From: an uncultured Halomonas sp.
GTDB lineage: Bacteria > Pseudomonadota > Gammaproteobacteria > Pseudomonadales > Halomonadaceae
Assembly: GCF_946887195.1 (NCBI RefSeq)
Contig: NZ_CAMPKE010000001.1
Coordinates: forward strand, 372,001-436,000
Length of the DNA: 64,000 nucleotides
Direction of reading: 5' to 3'
Shown: positions 27,837 to 35,964 of the stretch, in pieces
Layout: each line of letters begins with the position of its first letter
Position numbering within the stretch: position 1 is the first letter of the stretch
The notes under the pieces: generated by a model
The model's input: only the letters and a program-made list of their open reading frames with translations
Told to the model about the DNA's origin: nothing
The model's database searches: none
Program-made: the position numbers and the translations under genes

Positions 27837-27849
27837 GGTCAGGCTCCCG

Positions 27850-29244
27850 TTATTCACGTCCCAACTGGGCGTTCATGGCATCGAACTGCTGAGATAGGTA
27901 ACTCATGGTGGAATTCATCTGTGCGACCAGCATGTCCATTTCGGCGAACTGCACGCGATAGCGCTCGACGGTGGTAGCAATGCTATCTTCGGTGCGCTCA
28001 TAACGCTTATCGAGCGCTTCGATGGTGGTCTCGAGGCCACTGGTGGCGTTTGCCAGCAAACCGTCGTCACCGAGCATCTCGGTCAGCGTGGTATCCAGCC
28101 GATCCGCCAGCCCTTCGCCATCGGGGCCACCGCTGAAGAAAGTGCTCAGGCTATCGAGATCGTCGTTGACGAGTTCCTCGAGCGTTTCCTCGTCGAGCTC
28201 CAGCGTGCCGTCGAGCGTCAATTCGATGCCGACTTCCGATAGCAAGTTGAGTTCGCCCTCGACACTGCCGCCGATCACGACACGCAACTGGGACTCCACG
28301 CTGCGCATGGTGTTGTTGCCCAGCAACACGCCAGAGGCGGCGTCCGGCCCATTGAACGCCGTCAACTCATCCATGGTCTTCTTCAGCGAATTGTAAGCCT
28401 CTACGAAACTCTTGATGTCGTCGCTGATCTGCTCGGTATCGCGCGAGACCGTCAGCGTCTCGGGCGAGCCCGCTTCGGTGGTCGCCGTCAGGTTGAGCGT
28501 AACGTCCTGGAGCGCGCCCTCGACGCGATTCGATTCGCTGACGATATCGATACCATTGACCGAGAGTTCGGCATTCTGTGCCGCCACCGTCTCGGTCATG
28601 GCGCCGGTTCCGGTGGCACTGTCGTATGCCAGCAAATCGGTCAACTGTGTGCTACCGGTTGCACTGACCGTCATTGTCGTCGCTTCGCCGGTCTTATCGG
28701 AAGTCAGCACCAGCCGATAGGGGTTCGCGCTACCGTCATTGATGATCGACGCGGTGACGCCGCCGTTTTCGGCATTGATCGCATCGCGAACCGCCTCGAG
28801 CGAGCTTTCCCCATCGGCGATATCGACAGTCAGTGTCTCTGCCGCATCCCCCGTACCCATGGTAATCGTCAGGGTGCCGGCGCCGAGTTGTGCCGTTTGA
28901 TCGGCCACACCATCCGAAGCCAGCGACTGCGCCTGAGCGAGCTGGGTAATTTCGATCTGGTAGCGGCCGGGCACGGCGCTGGTACCGGAGCTGACGGTGA
29001 AGCTGTCGCCGGACGTCGCACTGGATACCGCCTGGAACCCTTCGACATCGGCCAGCTTGGCGGCCGCTTCCTTGAAGGCATCCAGCGCCGATTCGAGCTT
29101 GCCGAAGCCGGAAATCCGAGCCTCGTAGCTCTTCTGCTGCGCGACGATCGGCGCCAGCTTCTGACGTTCGGCGGATTCGAGTTGATCGAGAAGGCCGTTG
29201 AGATCCAGCCCCGAGCCGATACCCAGTGATGAAATGCTCGCCAT
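27850..29244 (-). CDS. fliD: Flagellar filament cap protein FliD
   Basis: FliD (464 residues) caps the filament and folds flagellin subunits. The N terminus is characteristic (ISSLGIGSGLDLNGLLDQLESAERQ), with central variable domains and a C-terminal coiled-coil region (LDKRYERTEDSIATTVERYRVQFAEMDMLVAQMNSTMSYL). Length is normal. GAGGA precedes the ATG. A well-formed sigma-28 promoter lies about 90 bases upstream, and fliS, fliT, a FliK-like and a FlhB-tail-like gene follow with overlaps, forming one operon. Confidence 0.96.
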   Translation of the reverse strand: MASISSLGIGSGLDLNGLLDQLESAERQKLAPIVAQQKSYEARISGFGKLESALDAFKEAAAKLADVEGFQAVSSATSGDSFTVSSGTSAVPGRYQIEITQLAQAQSLASDGVADQTAQLGAGTLTITMGTGDAAETLTVDIADGESSLEAVRDAINAENGGVTASIINDGSANPYRLVLTSDKTGEATTMTVSATGSTQLTDLLAYDSATGTGAMTETVAAQNAELSVNGIDIVSESNRVEGALQDVTLNLTATTEAGSPETLTVSRDTEQISDDIKSFVEAYNSLKKTMDELTAFNGPDAASGVLLGNNTMRSVESQLRVVIGGSVEGELNLLSEVGIELTLDGTLELDEETLEELVNDDLDSLSTFFSGGPDGEGLADRLDTTLTEMLGDDGLLANATSGLETTIEALDKRYERTEDSIATTVERYRVQFAEMDMLVAQMNSTMSYLSQQFDAMNAQLGRE

Positions 29245-29331
29245 GGTGATCCTCTGAAGTCTGCGCCCTTTTTACCAGCCCGCGGAATTTTCTGCGCCGC
29301 GAATAAGCCAGCATTAGGCAGTCAATTCAAA

Positions 29332-29358
29332 GTATCGGCAGCGGCTGGCTCGACTTTA
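29332..29358 (-). promoter_or_regulatory. Sigma-28 promoter of fliD operon
   Basis: The minus strand reads TAAA-N15-GCCGATAC. The -35 is perfect, the spacer is 15 and the -10 differs from GCCGATAA only in the last base. It is about 88 bases upstream of the fliD start. Confidence 0.88.
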
Positions 29359-29452
29359 GCCTTTTTCCACCAAGCCACCATACTGGTCATGCGTTATCAG
29401 GTAAGCCATCATAGCGCTGTTCAATAGGCCGGTTATCGTAAGGACGCATATC

Positions 29453-29956
29453 ATGGATTCGAGCACCCTTTTCGCCGATTATCACCGCTGGCAGCGGTTT
29501 GGGCGTCAGGATCAGTTGGGGCGAGAGCATAGTGGTGCAATGCACAAGCTTGCGCAGTCCGGCGCCATGGCCACCCGCGTCACCGAAGGGTACCGCAGCA
29601 TGGCCGATAAAGGCGCCAAGGAGGGAGCCTGTTATCGCACACTATTCCTGCGCAGCCGCGCGGGCGGCGAAACACTGGCTTGCGAAGGCTGGCTATTCGT
29701 GCGCCGCGTACTCGCCGAAGGCGGCACGACGCGGATACGCGCCACCTTGCTGGAGAGCTTTACGCTCGAGGATGGCACCATCGAGCCGGGCACAAAGGCC
29801 GCCACCAAGGTCACATTGGAGATTTTCGACGAAATCCTGGTCAAACGCAGCATGACGCTGGGTTGTCGCATCGATCGTCATGACGATGACCGCGACACGC
29901 GCTTCATCACGTTTCTGGATAGCGTGCGCGGCGATCTGGGCCGGCATCTCAAGTAA
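29453..29956 (+). CDS. Uncharacterised 167-residue protein
   Basis: I do not recognise this family. The protein is soluble, with no signal peptide or membrane segment. The centre alternates beta-like strands (YRTLFLRSRAGGETLACEGWLFVRR, TRIRATLLESFTLEDG, KVTLEIFDEILVKRSM), suggesting a beta-barrel or sandwich, ending in a helix (FLDSVRGDLGRHL). AAGGA lies before the ATG. It is divergent from fliD and followed by two more genes on the same strand, with short gaps. Base composition is like the surroundings. A flagella-related or envelope-related role would be only a guess. Confidence 0.6.
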   Translation: MDSSTLFADYHRWQRFGRQDQLGREHSGAMHKLAQSGAMATRVTEGYRSMADKGAKEGACYRTLFLRSRAGGETLACEGWLFVRRVLAEGGTTRIRATLLESFTLEDGTIEPGTKAATKVTLEIFDEILVKRSMTLGCRIDRHDDDRDTRFITFLDSVRGDLGRHLK

Positions 29957-30015
29957 CCGTCATACCATTGTCGGCCCAACAAGAAATTCCAACGACTTGT
30001 CGCAAGGAGCCGGGC

Positions 30016-30636
30016 ATGATTACGCCAACGCCGACCCATACAGGCCTATCCCAGTCACTGCGCCTCGAAGCCCTGAACGCACAGATCGATATCCTCACCC
30101 CGCCGGCAGTGCCGCAACTCGATGCCGATAGTTCGGCGCGGGCGCTACTCACCGACTTCACCCAGTCGGCGGCGCATACCATCAGCGATTCGAGTGTCAT
30201 CGCTCAAGCGCTGGACATCATGAAACAGGGTGGTGTCAGGCTGCTTTTCGTACTGGATGAGCGCGAGCGCTTCACCGGCGTGGTCACGGCGCAAGACCTG
30301 ATCGGAGGGCGGCGTATTACGCTCGCCATGCAGCGTCATCAGGTCACACGCGAGGACGTCACCGTCAAGATGGTGCAAACGCCGCGCGATGAGCTTCATG
30401 CCCTGCCATTGCAGCAGCTCGAACGGGCGACGATCGGCGCTCTGGTTCATGCTCTGCGGACTTTTGGCGATCAGCATTTGCTGGTTACGGAAACCGATGA
30501 ACGAGGTCGGCAATGCCTGCGTGGCCTGGTCTCGGCATCGGACGTCGGCCGGGCACTGAGCATCGATCTGCGCTACCCTCCCGAGGCCCGTAGCTTCTCG
30601 GCCATTTGCAAGGTCATTCTCGGTCATGACCTGTAA
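30016..30636 (+). CDS. CBS-domain protein
   Basis: This protein has about 206 residues with a pair of CBS domains (about 55-195), which usually bind adenosyl nucleotides. First repeat: HTISDSSVIAQALDIMKQGGVRLLFVLDERERFTGVVTAQDL (landmarks). Second repeat: ATIGALVHALRTFGDQHLLVTE then LRGLVSASDVGRAL. No transporter, kinase or nuclease domain is attached. I use the ATG at 30016 because AAGGAG lies seven bases before it; the frame extends upstream to 29968 without support. It sits between two uncharacterised genes and is probably co-transcribed with both. Confidence 0.8.
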   Translation: MITPTPTHTGLSQSLRLEALNAQIDILTPPAVPQLDADSSARALLTDFTQSAAHTISDSSVIAQALDIMKQGGVRLLFVLDERERFTGVVTAQDLIGGRRITLAMQRHQVTREDVTVKMVQTPRDELHALPLQQLERATIGALVHALRTFGDQHLLVTETDERGRQCLRGLVSASDVGRALSIDLRYPPEARSFSAICKVILGHDL

Positions 30637-30663
30637 GGCACTCCAGCCGCAAGGAGGCGAATG

Positions 30664-31200
30664 ATGGGCCTGGGGTTGGGCAATTGGCTGACGCGTAGAA
30701 AGCACCCAACGATCTGGGTGATCAAGCAACTCGATGAGTCGCTCATGCATCTGTGTGGTCAAGCGACCGCTCAAGGCCGTGGGACGGCAGCCACCAAGCT
30801 CGCACGGTTGCGCGAGGGCAGCTTCTCCGGTGCGGTGCGCATGAGCGAGAATGGCGCGATACTCAATGCCGCGCAGTTCGCTGCCCTGGTTCCCGAAGCC
30901 GATCTGACGCTCATCGACGATGACGAGGCCGATTGGCAGGGTCAGCGCTGGCGGATCGCCTGGGTTCCACAGCGCTGCTGGCTGCATGACGGTCGCCTGG
31001 TCACGCAGCGTACCGTGCTGCACGGGCGGAACCACCTGGTCAGCATCGAGGATGTCAGCGGCATCCGTGCCAAGGCCGAAACGCCACGCCAGCACAATCC
31101 GTTCATCGCCATGGAGCCTCTCGAGCAGCCCCAGCGCGACGAGGGCTCATCACGGCGTCCGGACCGCTACCGGCGGAACGAGAACGACCGCAACGCTTGA
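30664..31200 (+). CDS. Uncharacterised 178-residue protein
   Basis: I do not recognise this protein. It opens with a short basic segment (MGLGLGNWLTRRKHP), then a mixed domain with the stretches KLARLREGSFSGAVRMSENGA, WQGQRWRIAWVPQRCW and GRNHLVSIEDVSGI, and ends in a charged, Arg-rich tail (SSRRPDRYRRNENDRNA). There is no signal peptide or membrane helix. The ATG at 30664 is six bases after AAGGAGG; the adjacent ATG at 30661 is too close to it. It follows the CBS-domain gene by 27 bases. Confidence 0.6.
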   Translation: MGLGLGNWLTRRKHPTIWVIKQLDESLMHLCGQATAQGRGTAATKLARLREGSFSGAVRMSENGAILNAAQFAALVPEADLTLIDDDEADWQGQRWRIAWVPQRCWLHDGRLVTQRTVLHGRNHLVSIEDVSGIRAKAETPRQHNPFIAMEPLEQPQRDEGSSRRPDRYRRNENDRNA

Positions 31201-31226
31201 GCCCGTTCAGCATTTAAGGAACTCAT

Positions 31227-32441
31227 TTGCTTTCATCTACTGACGGGCGTCGGTTGCTGTCTTTTCTGACGCTGATGATACTGGTCGCTCTCAACTTGCG
31301 CCCGGCGCTCTCATCGATGGCACCGATGTTGGTTCGAATCCAACGTGACTTAGGGCTCTCGCCCATGGCCATCGGCGCCCTGACCACGCTGCCGGTATTG
31401 TGCCTGGGACTGTTTGCGCCGTTGGCGCCGTGGTTGACCCGCCGGCTGGGTGCCGAACGCACCTTGAGCGCAGCACTGCTTCTGTTGGGCATCGCACTGC
31501 TGTTACGCGCCAACTCCCATCCGCTGCCGCTGTATCTGGGCACGTTGTTGGTCGGTGCCGGTATCGGCATCGCCGGTACGCTACTGCCGGCACTGGTCAA
31601 GCGTGAATTGCCCCAGGGTGCGGATGTATTGACCGGCGTCTATACCATGGCCCTGTGTTTGGGCGGTGCGCTGGGCGCGGGATTGAGCGTGCCACTGGCC
31701 AATCTGCTCGGCGATTGGCGGATATCGCTGGGGAGCTGGGCCTTATTGGCTTTCATTGCCCTGATTGCCTGGCGCTGGAAGATGCCGCATCCGTGGCCCG
31801 CCGATCGGGCCGGCTCGTCGAGCGGCTCCAGGCTGGGCATGACGCGCAAGGCGCTCGCCTGGCAGGTCACCGGCTACATGGGCAGTCAATCGGCGCTGGC
31901 GTATATCGTGTTCGGCTGGTTACCGGTACTTTTGCAGCGCCGTGGCATGGGCGAAGCCGAGGCCGGCTGGCTGCTGGCCGCCTCGGTAATGGTGCAGTTG
32001 ATTACCGCGCTCGGCGCCCCCTGGCTTGCGCGCCTGGGTCGCGACCAACGCCCCATCATCATTGGGCTGCTGATGAGCACCGCGGCGGGTATTGCGATTC
32101 TGCTGCAAGCGCCGCTTGCCTGGCGCTGGTGCGGTGCGCTACTGCTCGGCCTGGGACAAGGCGGCAGCTTCAGCATGGCATTGACGCTGATCGTGCTGCG
32201 CAGCGCCAATTCGCGATTGGCCGGGCAACTCTCGGGAATGGCTCAGGGTATCGGCTACACCCTCGCCTCCACCGGGCCGCTACTGGTCGGCATCTTGCTG
32301 GAATACTCGGCGGGCATGAACCTGCTGACCGGTGTATTGCTGGCCTTCGTCGCCTCCGCCGCTGCCTGCGCCATGCTCGCCGGGCGCCGTCGCCAATTGG
32401 ATATCGATGATCGGGGACGGATCGTCACGACCCGGCAATAG
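31227..32441 (+). CDS. MFS transporter, CynX/NimT family
   Basis: This 404-residue permease has about 12 membrane segments. The N terminus (LMILVALNLRPALSSMAPML) and the following LGLSPMAIGALTTLPVLCLGLFAPLAP are typical of the CynX/NimT (cyanate, 2-nitroimidazole) branch of the major facilitator superfamily. The substrate cannot be told. The start appears to be TTG at 31227, with AAGGAA about five bases upstream and no good ATG nearby. It seems unrelated to motility and may be passenger DNA or an ancestral neighbour. Confidence 0.85.
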   Translation: MLSSTDGRRLLSFLTLMILVALNLRPALSSMAPMLVRIQRDLGLSPMAIGALTTLPVLCLGLFAPLAPWLTRRLGAERTLSAALLLLGIALLLRANSHPLPLYLGTLLVGAGIGIAGTLLPALVKRELPQGADVLTGVYTMALCLGGALGAGLSVPLANLLGDWRISLGSWALLAFIALIAWRWKMPHPWPADRAGSSSGSRLGMTRKALAWQVTGYMGSQSALAYIVFGWLPVLLQRRGMGEAEAGWLLAASVMVQLITALGAPWLARLGRDQRPIIIGLLMSTAAGIAILLQAPLAWRWCGALLLGLGQGGSFSMALTLIVLRSANSRLAGQLSGMAQGIGYTLASTGPLLVGILLEYSAGMNLLTGVLLAFVASAAACAMLAGRRRQLDIDDRGRIVTTRQ

Positions 32442-32586
32442 CCGGATCGTCATGCATGCCAGGCGGCTTGGATGGTCGAGCGACTGACGTTACTGGCCTT
32501 ATCGTCACGACAATGGCACTTTGATGCTGACCCTGCTTACGCTGGGAAGCCACGAGAACTCCTACCGCGATCTAAAGCGATAACGC

Positions 32587-33624
32587 ATGCACAACTCACC
32601 CCTTCTGGTCATCTACTCCGGCGGCACACTGGGCATGGTGCCGAGTGACAAGGGCCTGATTCCGGGCCGCGATTTCGAAGCGCGTCTGCGCGCCGCGCTG
32701 GGCAAACTGCCACCCGCGCGCCAGGCCTCGCTGCCCTACTTCGAGATGCTCGAATACCCCGACCCGATCGATTCGAGTGCCGCCACCCCCGCCGATTGGC
32801 AGCGGCTGGCCAATGACATTGCCGAGCGGTATGCCGAGCATTCCGGCTTCGTCGTCCTGCACGGTACCGATACGCTGGCCTGGAGCGCGGCCAGTCTCGC
32901 CTATCAATTGCAGGGCATCGATAAGGCCGTGGTGGTGAGCGGCGCGCAACTGCCACTGGAAGTCGAGGACAGCGATGCGCTGGTCAATGTCGAAGCCGCG
33001 CTGCGCTTTGCCGCACAGCCAGCGCTCAAGGAGGTCGCCGTCTGCTTCGCCGGCAAGCTCATGCGCGGCACGCGCACCCGTAAGTGGGATACTCACGCCT
33101 TCGATGGCTTCGCCAGCCCCAATTATCCACTGCTTGGCGAGATGGTCGATGGCTCGCCGGTGCTTTATCCTTCTCGTGGCCTCCAGGCCCAGCAGCGCGG
33201 CCTGCCACGCTTCGAACTCGTCGATTACGCCGCACTCGGCGACTCACCCGTGGTGCGCATCACGCTATGGCCGGGCATGTCCGCGCGCCTGCTGAAAACC
33301 TGGTTGCTCGATACTGACGTACACGGCGCCTTGCTGGAAACCTGGGGTAGCGGGAACATCCCCGAAGACCCAATGATTCTCGGCGTGCTCGCCCAGGCCA
33401 GTGGCGAGGGCAAGCTGCTTGCCGCGATCAGCCAATGCCCGCACGGGGCGGTTTCGATCGGCACTTATGCCGCCGGATGCGGTCTGATCGATGCCGGTGT
33501 CATCGAAGGCGATGCCATGACGCCCGAGGCCGCAGTCACCAAGCTGGTTCACCTACTCGCCCAGCCGATCGACGAAGCCGACAAGCGTCGGCGGTTCCTG
33601 ACCTCCCTGGTCGGGGAGCGTTAG
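32587..33624 (+). CDS. ansA: Type I L-asparaginase
   Basis: This 345-residue enzyme hydrolyses asparagine to aspartate and ammonia. The N-terminal catalytic motif is YSGGTLGM, with the nucleophile Thr in GGT, and the second motif is VLHGTDTLAWSAA with the catalytic Thr-Asp pair. No signal peptide is present, so it is the cytoplasmic type I enzyme like E. coli AnsA (338 residues). The later segments FAGKLMRGTRTRK and ETWGSGNIPED agree with the family. It is separated from the transporter gene by 145 bases. Confidence 0.92.
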   Translation: MHNSPLLVIYSGGTLGMVPSDKGLIPGRDFEARLRAALGKLPPARQASLPYFEMLEYPDPIDSSAATPADWQRLANDIAERYAEHSGFVVLHGTDTLAWSAASLAYQLQGIDKAVVVSGAQLPLEVEDSDALVNVEAALRFAAQPALKEVAVCFAGKLMRGTRTRKWDTHAFDGFASPNYPLLGEMVDGSPVLYPSRGLQAQQRGLPRFELVDYAALGDSPVVRITLWPGMSARLLKTWLLDTDVHGALLETWGSGNIPEDPMILGVLAQASGEGKLLAAISQCPHGAVSIGTYAAGCGLIDAGVIEGDAMTPEAAVTKLVHLLAQPIDEADKRRRFLTSLVGER

Positions 33625-33663
33625 CGGCGAATAATCATACGAGAATATCGATAGACGACCACC

Positions 33664-33972
33664 ATGATCCGATCGCAGAACCAGCCCGTTAGCGTGGGTG
33701 AAACGCTAGTCGAGGAATTCATGAAACCCCTGGGCATCAACCAGACTCAACTGGCCCAGGCCATGGGCATACAACGTCGACTGGTCAACGAGGTATGCCG
33801 CAACCGGCGCGTGATTACCGCCGATACCGCGCTGATGCTCTCGCGGGTCTTCGGCAACTCCGCCGAGTTCTGGCTGAATCTGCAACACGATAACGACCTA
33901 TGGGAGGCGCTGCACGATCCTAAGCGCCGCCAACGGATAGAACGGGCCCATCCCATGGCAGGGGTCGTCTGA
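33664..33972 (+). CDS. HigA-family helix-turn-helix protein without a HigB partner
   Basis: A 102-residue XRE-type DNA-binding protein of the HigA/VapI antitoxin family: VSVGETLVEEFMKPLGINQTQLAQAMGI, RRLVNEVCRNRRVITADTALMLSRVFGNSAEFWLNLQ (landmarks). These are the classic HigA residues. A HigB toxin gene would normally lie immediately upstream, but asparaginase ends 40 bases before it and no small toxin frame is visible on either side. It is thus a solitary antitoxin-like regulator. Confidence 0.85.
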   Translation: MIRSQNQPVSVGETLVEEFMKPLGINQTQLAQAMGIQRRLVNEVCRNRRVITADTALMLSRVFGNSAEFWLNLQHDNDLWEALHDPKRRQRIERAHPMAGVV

Positions 33973-34009
33973 TATCTGCCGAATGCGCCTGCGACGAACC
34001 CGGCCACCT

Positions 34010-34228
34010 TCATAATGCGACGATCGATTCGAACCGGCCGCTATCGCTGTAATAGAGCCGAAAGATGCCGTCGACACCGCCACGCGTGACGATGCGATGC
34101 AGCGCCTTGGCCGGAAACACTACCCGCCGACCATCCAGACTGTAGGCATAGACCTGCTGGATACGACCCTGGTAATAAGCCAGGCATTCACCGGCTGAAA
34201 GGTTGAGCGTCACATCGAGACTTTGCAT
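34010..34228 (-). CDS. DUF2835 family small protein
   Basis: A 72-residue protein recognised by the DUF2835 pattern: LNLSAGECLAYYQGRIQQV, then GRRVVFPAKALHRIVTRGGVDGIFRLYYS (landmarks). The function of the family is not established. I start it at the ATG at 34228, which gives the usual length of about 70 residues; the frame continues to 34291, overlapping the divergent gene's possible upstream start. It is convergent with the HigA-like gene. Confidence 0.75.
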   Translation of the reverse strand: MQSLDVTLNLSAGECLAYYQGRIQQVYAYSLDGRRVVFPAKALHRIVTRGGVDGIFRLYYSDSGRFESIVAL

Positions 34229-34335
34229 GATATTGGCAGCGGATGCGTAACGTGGATTGGGCAAGTTGCTAACTGCGTATGATCTGGACAATACTTCATC
34301 CGCACGAAGTCCAACAATTCGCCGGCAGGTATGTC

Positions 34336-35184
34336 ATGCAGATCATACCCATTCTTTCCTATCAGCCTTACGTTGCGCGGCCGACCGAGTCGGGCGGCAT
34401 TGCAACGATCGCTTCGCCTGCCCGAACCGCCGATGCGACGGCCTCCCTGCCCCAGGCAAGCAATAGCCAAACGGCGCCCACGGATGATAACGGTCGTAGC
34501 CGAGCGCCTGCCGCGGCCGTAAGCGCGGACCAGACGCAAGGCAACGAATCGTCCATGGCGCGTGGCGATAACGTCTCGGGCAACGCCAAAGGGGTGGTCG
34601 GGGACGACACCGGGAACGACACATCCGGCAGTCGGGACCGGAAAAACACAAGCGACGACCCCACCGCTCCCAAGGGCGCAAACGGCCAGAGCCTGTTGCC
34701 GGAAGACATCGCAATACTAAAGGATATGCAGGTTCGCGACCGGGAAGTTCGCCAGCACGAACTCGCTCATCAGGTCGTTGGCGGTCAATTCGCCGGTGGG
34801 GCCAGCTATACCTTCGAGCGCGGCCCGGATGGCGGGCGTTATGCCGTGGCCGGAGAAGTCCCGATCGATGTCGCTCCCATTCCAGGCGACCCGCAAGCCA
34901 CTATCGAAAAAATGCGCAAGGTTCGTGCAGCCGCGCTGGCCCCGGCAGAGCCCTCCGGACAGGACCGAGCTATCGCCGCCCGGGCCAGCCAAACCATGAT
35001 GGCTGCACAGCTGGAGCTTGCACTACAGCGTCGCGACGCCTCGAATGACGACGGCAATGATGCGGCATCGGCATCGAAAGAGACGACACGCGGCGAAACC
35101 ATCAGGGCCATACAGGCCTACGAATCGATGACCCCAAGCCCCTGGAATACCTCTATCGCCGATGTACCCTGGGCAACGGCCTAA
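34336..35184 (+). CDS. SprA-related putative metalloprotease
   Basis: About 282 residues. The first 120 are low-complexity (Ala, Ser, Thr, Asp, Asn-rich). The conserved C-terminal part has RDREVRQHELAHQVVGG with a zinc-type HExxH-like HELAH at about 141-145, then ASYTFERGPDGGRYAVAGEV, DVAPIPGDPQATIEKMRKVRAAALAPAEPSGQDRAIAA (landmarks). This is the SprA-related/putative metalloprotease family. No signal peptide is evident. The ATG at 34336 is preferred to that at 34279 because family members start MQI-like with a short hydrophobic run, but the ribosome-binding site is weak for both. The substrate is unknown. A weak hairpin with a T6 run (35241-35257) follows it. Confidence 0.72.
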   Translation: MQIIPILSYQPYVARPTESGGIATIASPARTADATASLPQASNSQTAPTDDNGRSRAPAAAVSADQTQGNESSMARGDNVSGNAKGVVGDDTGNDTSGSRDRKNTSDDPTAPKGANGQSLLPEDIAILKDMQVRDREVRQHELAHQVVGGQFAGGASYTFERGPDGGRYAVAGEVPIDVAPIPGDPQATIEKMRKVRAAALAPAEPSGQDRAIAARASQTMMAAQLELALQRRDASNDDGNDAASASKETTRGETIRAIQAYESMTPSPWNTSIADVPWATA

Positions 35185-35279
35185 TCTTCATACACTACGT
35201 CTCTAACGTGTCATGAACCCACTCGGCGCCATCGGCTGCGCTGATTTCAGGTTTTTTCGCTATCGACCATAACTCAGGT

Positions 35280-35306
35280 TAAATATTTTCCGTAAGCGGC
35301 CGATAA
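35280..35306 (+). promoter_or_regulatory. Perfect sigma-28 promoter upstream of the nuclease-like gene and flaG
   Basis: TAAA (35280-35283), a 15-base spacer, then GCCGATAA (35299-35306): an exact match to the FliA consensus. The next gene starts at 35417, leaving a leader of about 100 bases that can fold into a stem-loop (GCCAATCG and CGGTTGGC, 35328-35351, one G-U pair) and a second small hairpin just after it. Confidence 0.85.
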
Positions 35307-35416
35307 CGCGTCCAAGGGACTTTATTTGCCAATCGGGATTTCTCGGTTGGCTTGGCTAAAGCCTGGTTCGTTTGCCCTTGTGGCTCGCCATACACCTGAC
35401 GTTAGCGAGACGACCG

Positions 35417-35896
35417 ATGACATTATCACAAGCCAACAAGACAGCATCGGAAACGGCTTTTCTGGAGTATCTCGACCAGGCGCTGCACACGCTCACCGAG
35501 AGGGATACCTTCCTGCTCAGAAAAGCCGCCAATGAGCGTGCCATCTCCTTCAGATTGGCAATGCATCTTCAGATGCTGTTTCCAAACTGGGATGTCGATT
35601 GCGAATACAATTGCTGGGAATCGTCCGGCAAGCGTATGAACCATATCATTACCACCACCAATACGGCTGCGACCGAGGCACGCACGATCTACCCAGATAT
35701 CGTCATCCATAAACGCGGCACTTCGCAGAACCTCGCCGCCATCGAGATCAGCAAGAGCACCAATGACTTTGGCAAGCATCAGGACATCAAGAAGCTGAAA
35801 GCCTATAAAGCGCAGATCGGCTATGCCTATGCCGTTCTTTTGACGATTGGCGTCGATGATGACATCGATAACAACCGCATCGAAATCATGCAGTGA
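35417..35896 (+). CDS. PD-(D/E)XK-nuclease-like small protein
   Basis: A 159-residue protein of a widespread uncharacterised family that I recognise from memory by two stretches: NERAISFRLAMHLQ with VDCEYN, and IYPDIVIHKRG followed by AIEISKST. The PD at 93-94 and Glu110 fit a restriction-endonuclease-like fold, but the usual Lys two residues after the Glu is Ser112 here, with Lys113 next to it. Base composition is visibly lower in GC than the flanking genes, suggesting transfer. The ribosome-binding site is weak. It lies between a perfect sigma-28 promoter and flaG. Function unknown. Confidence 0.6.
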   Translation: MTLSQANKTASETAFLEYLDQALHTLTERDTFLLRKAANERAISFRLAMHLQMLFPNWDVDCEYNCWESSGKRMNHIITTTNTAATEARTIYPDIVIHKRGTSQNLAAIEISKSTNDFGKHQDIKKLKAYKAQIGYAYAVLLTIGVDDDIDNNRIEIMQ

Positions 35897-35964
35897 CGGT
35901 TAGAATCTACGAGCGTTGACCGCTCGATAATAAAAACGATACGAATTACCACAGGGAACATCCA

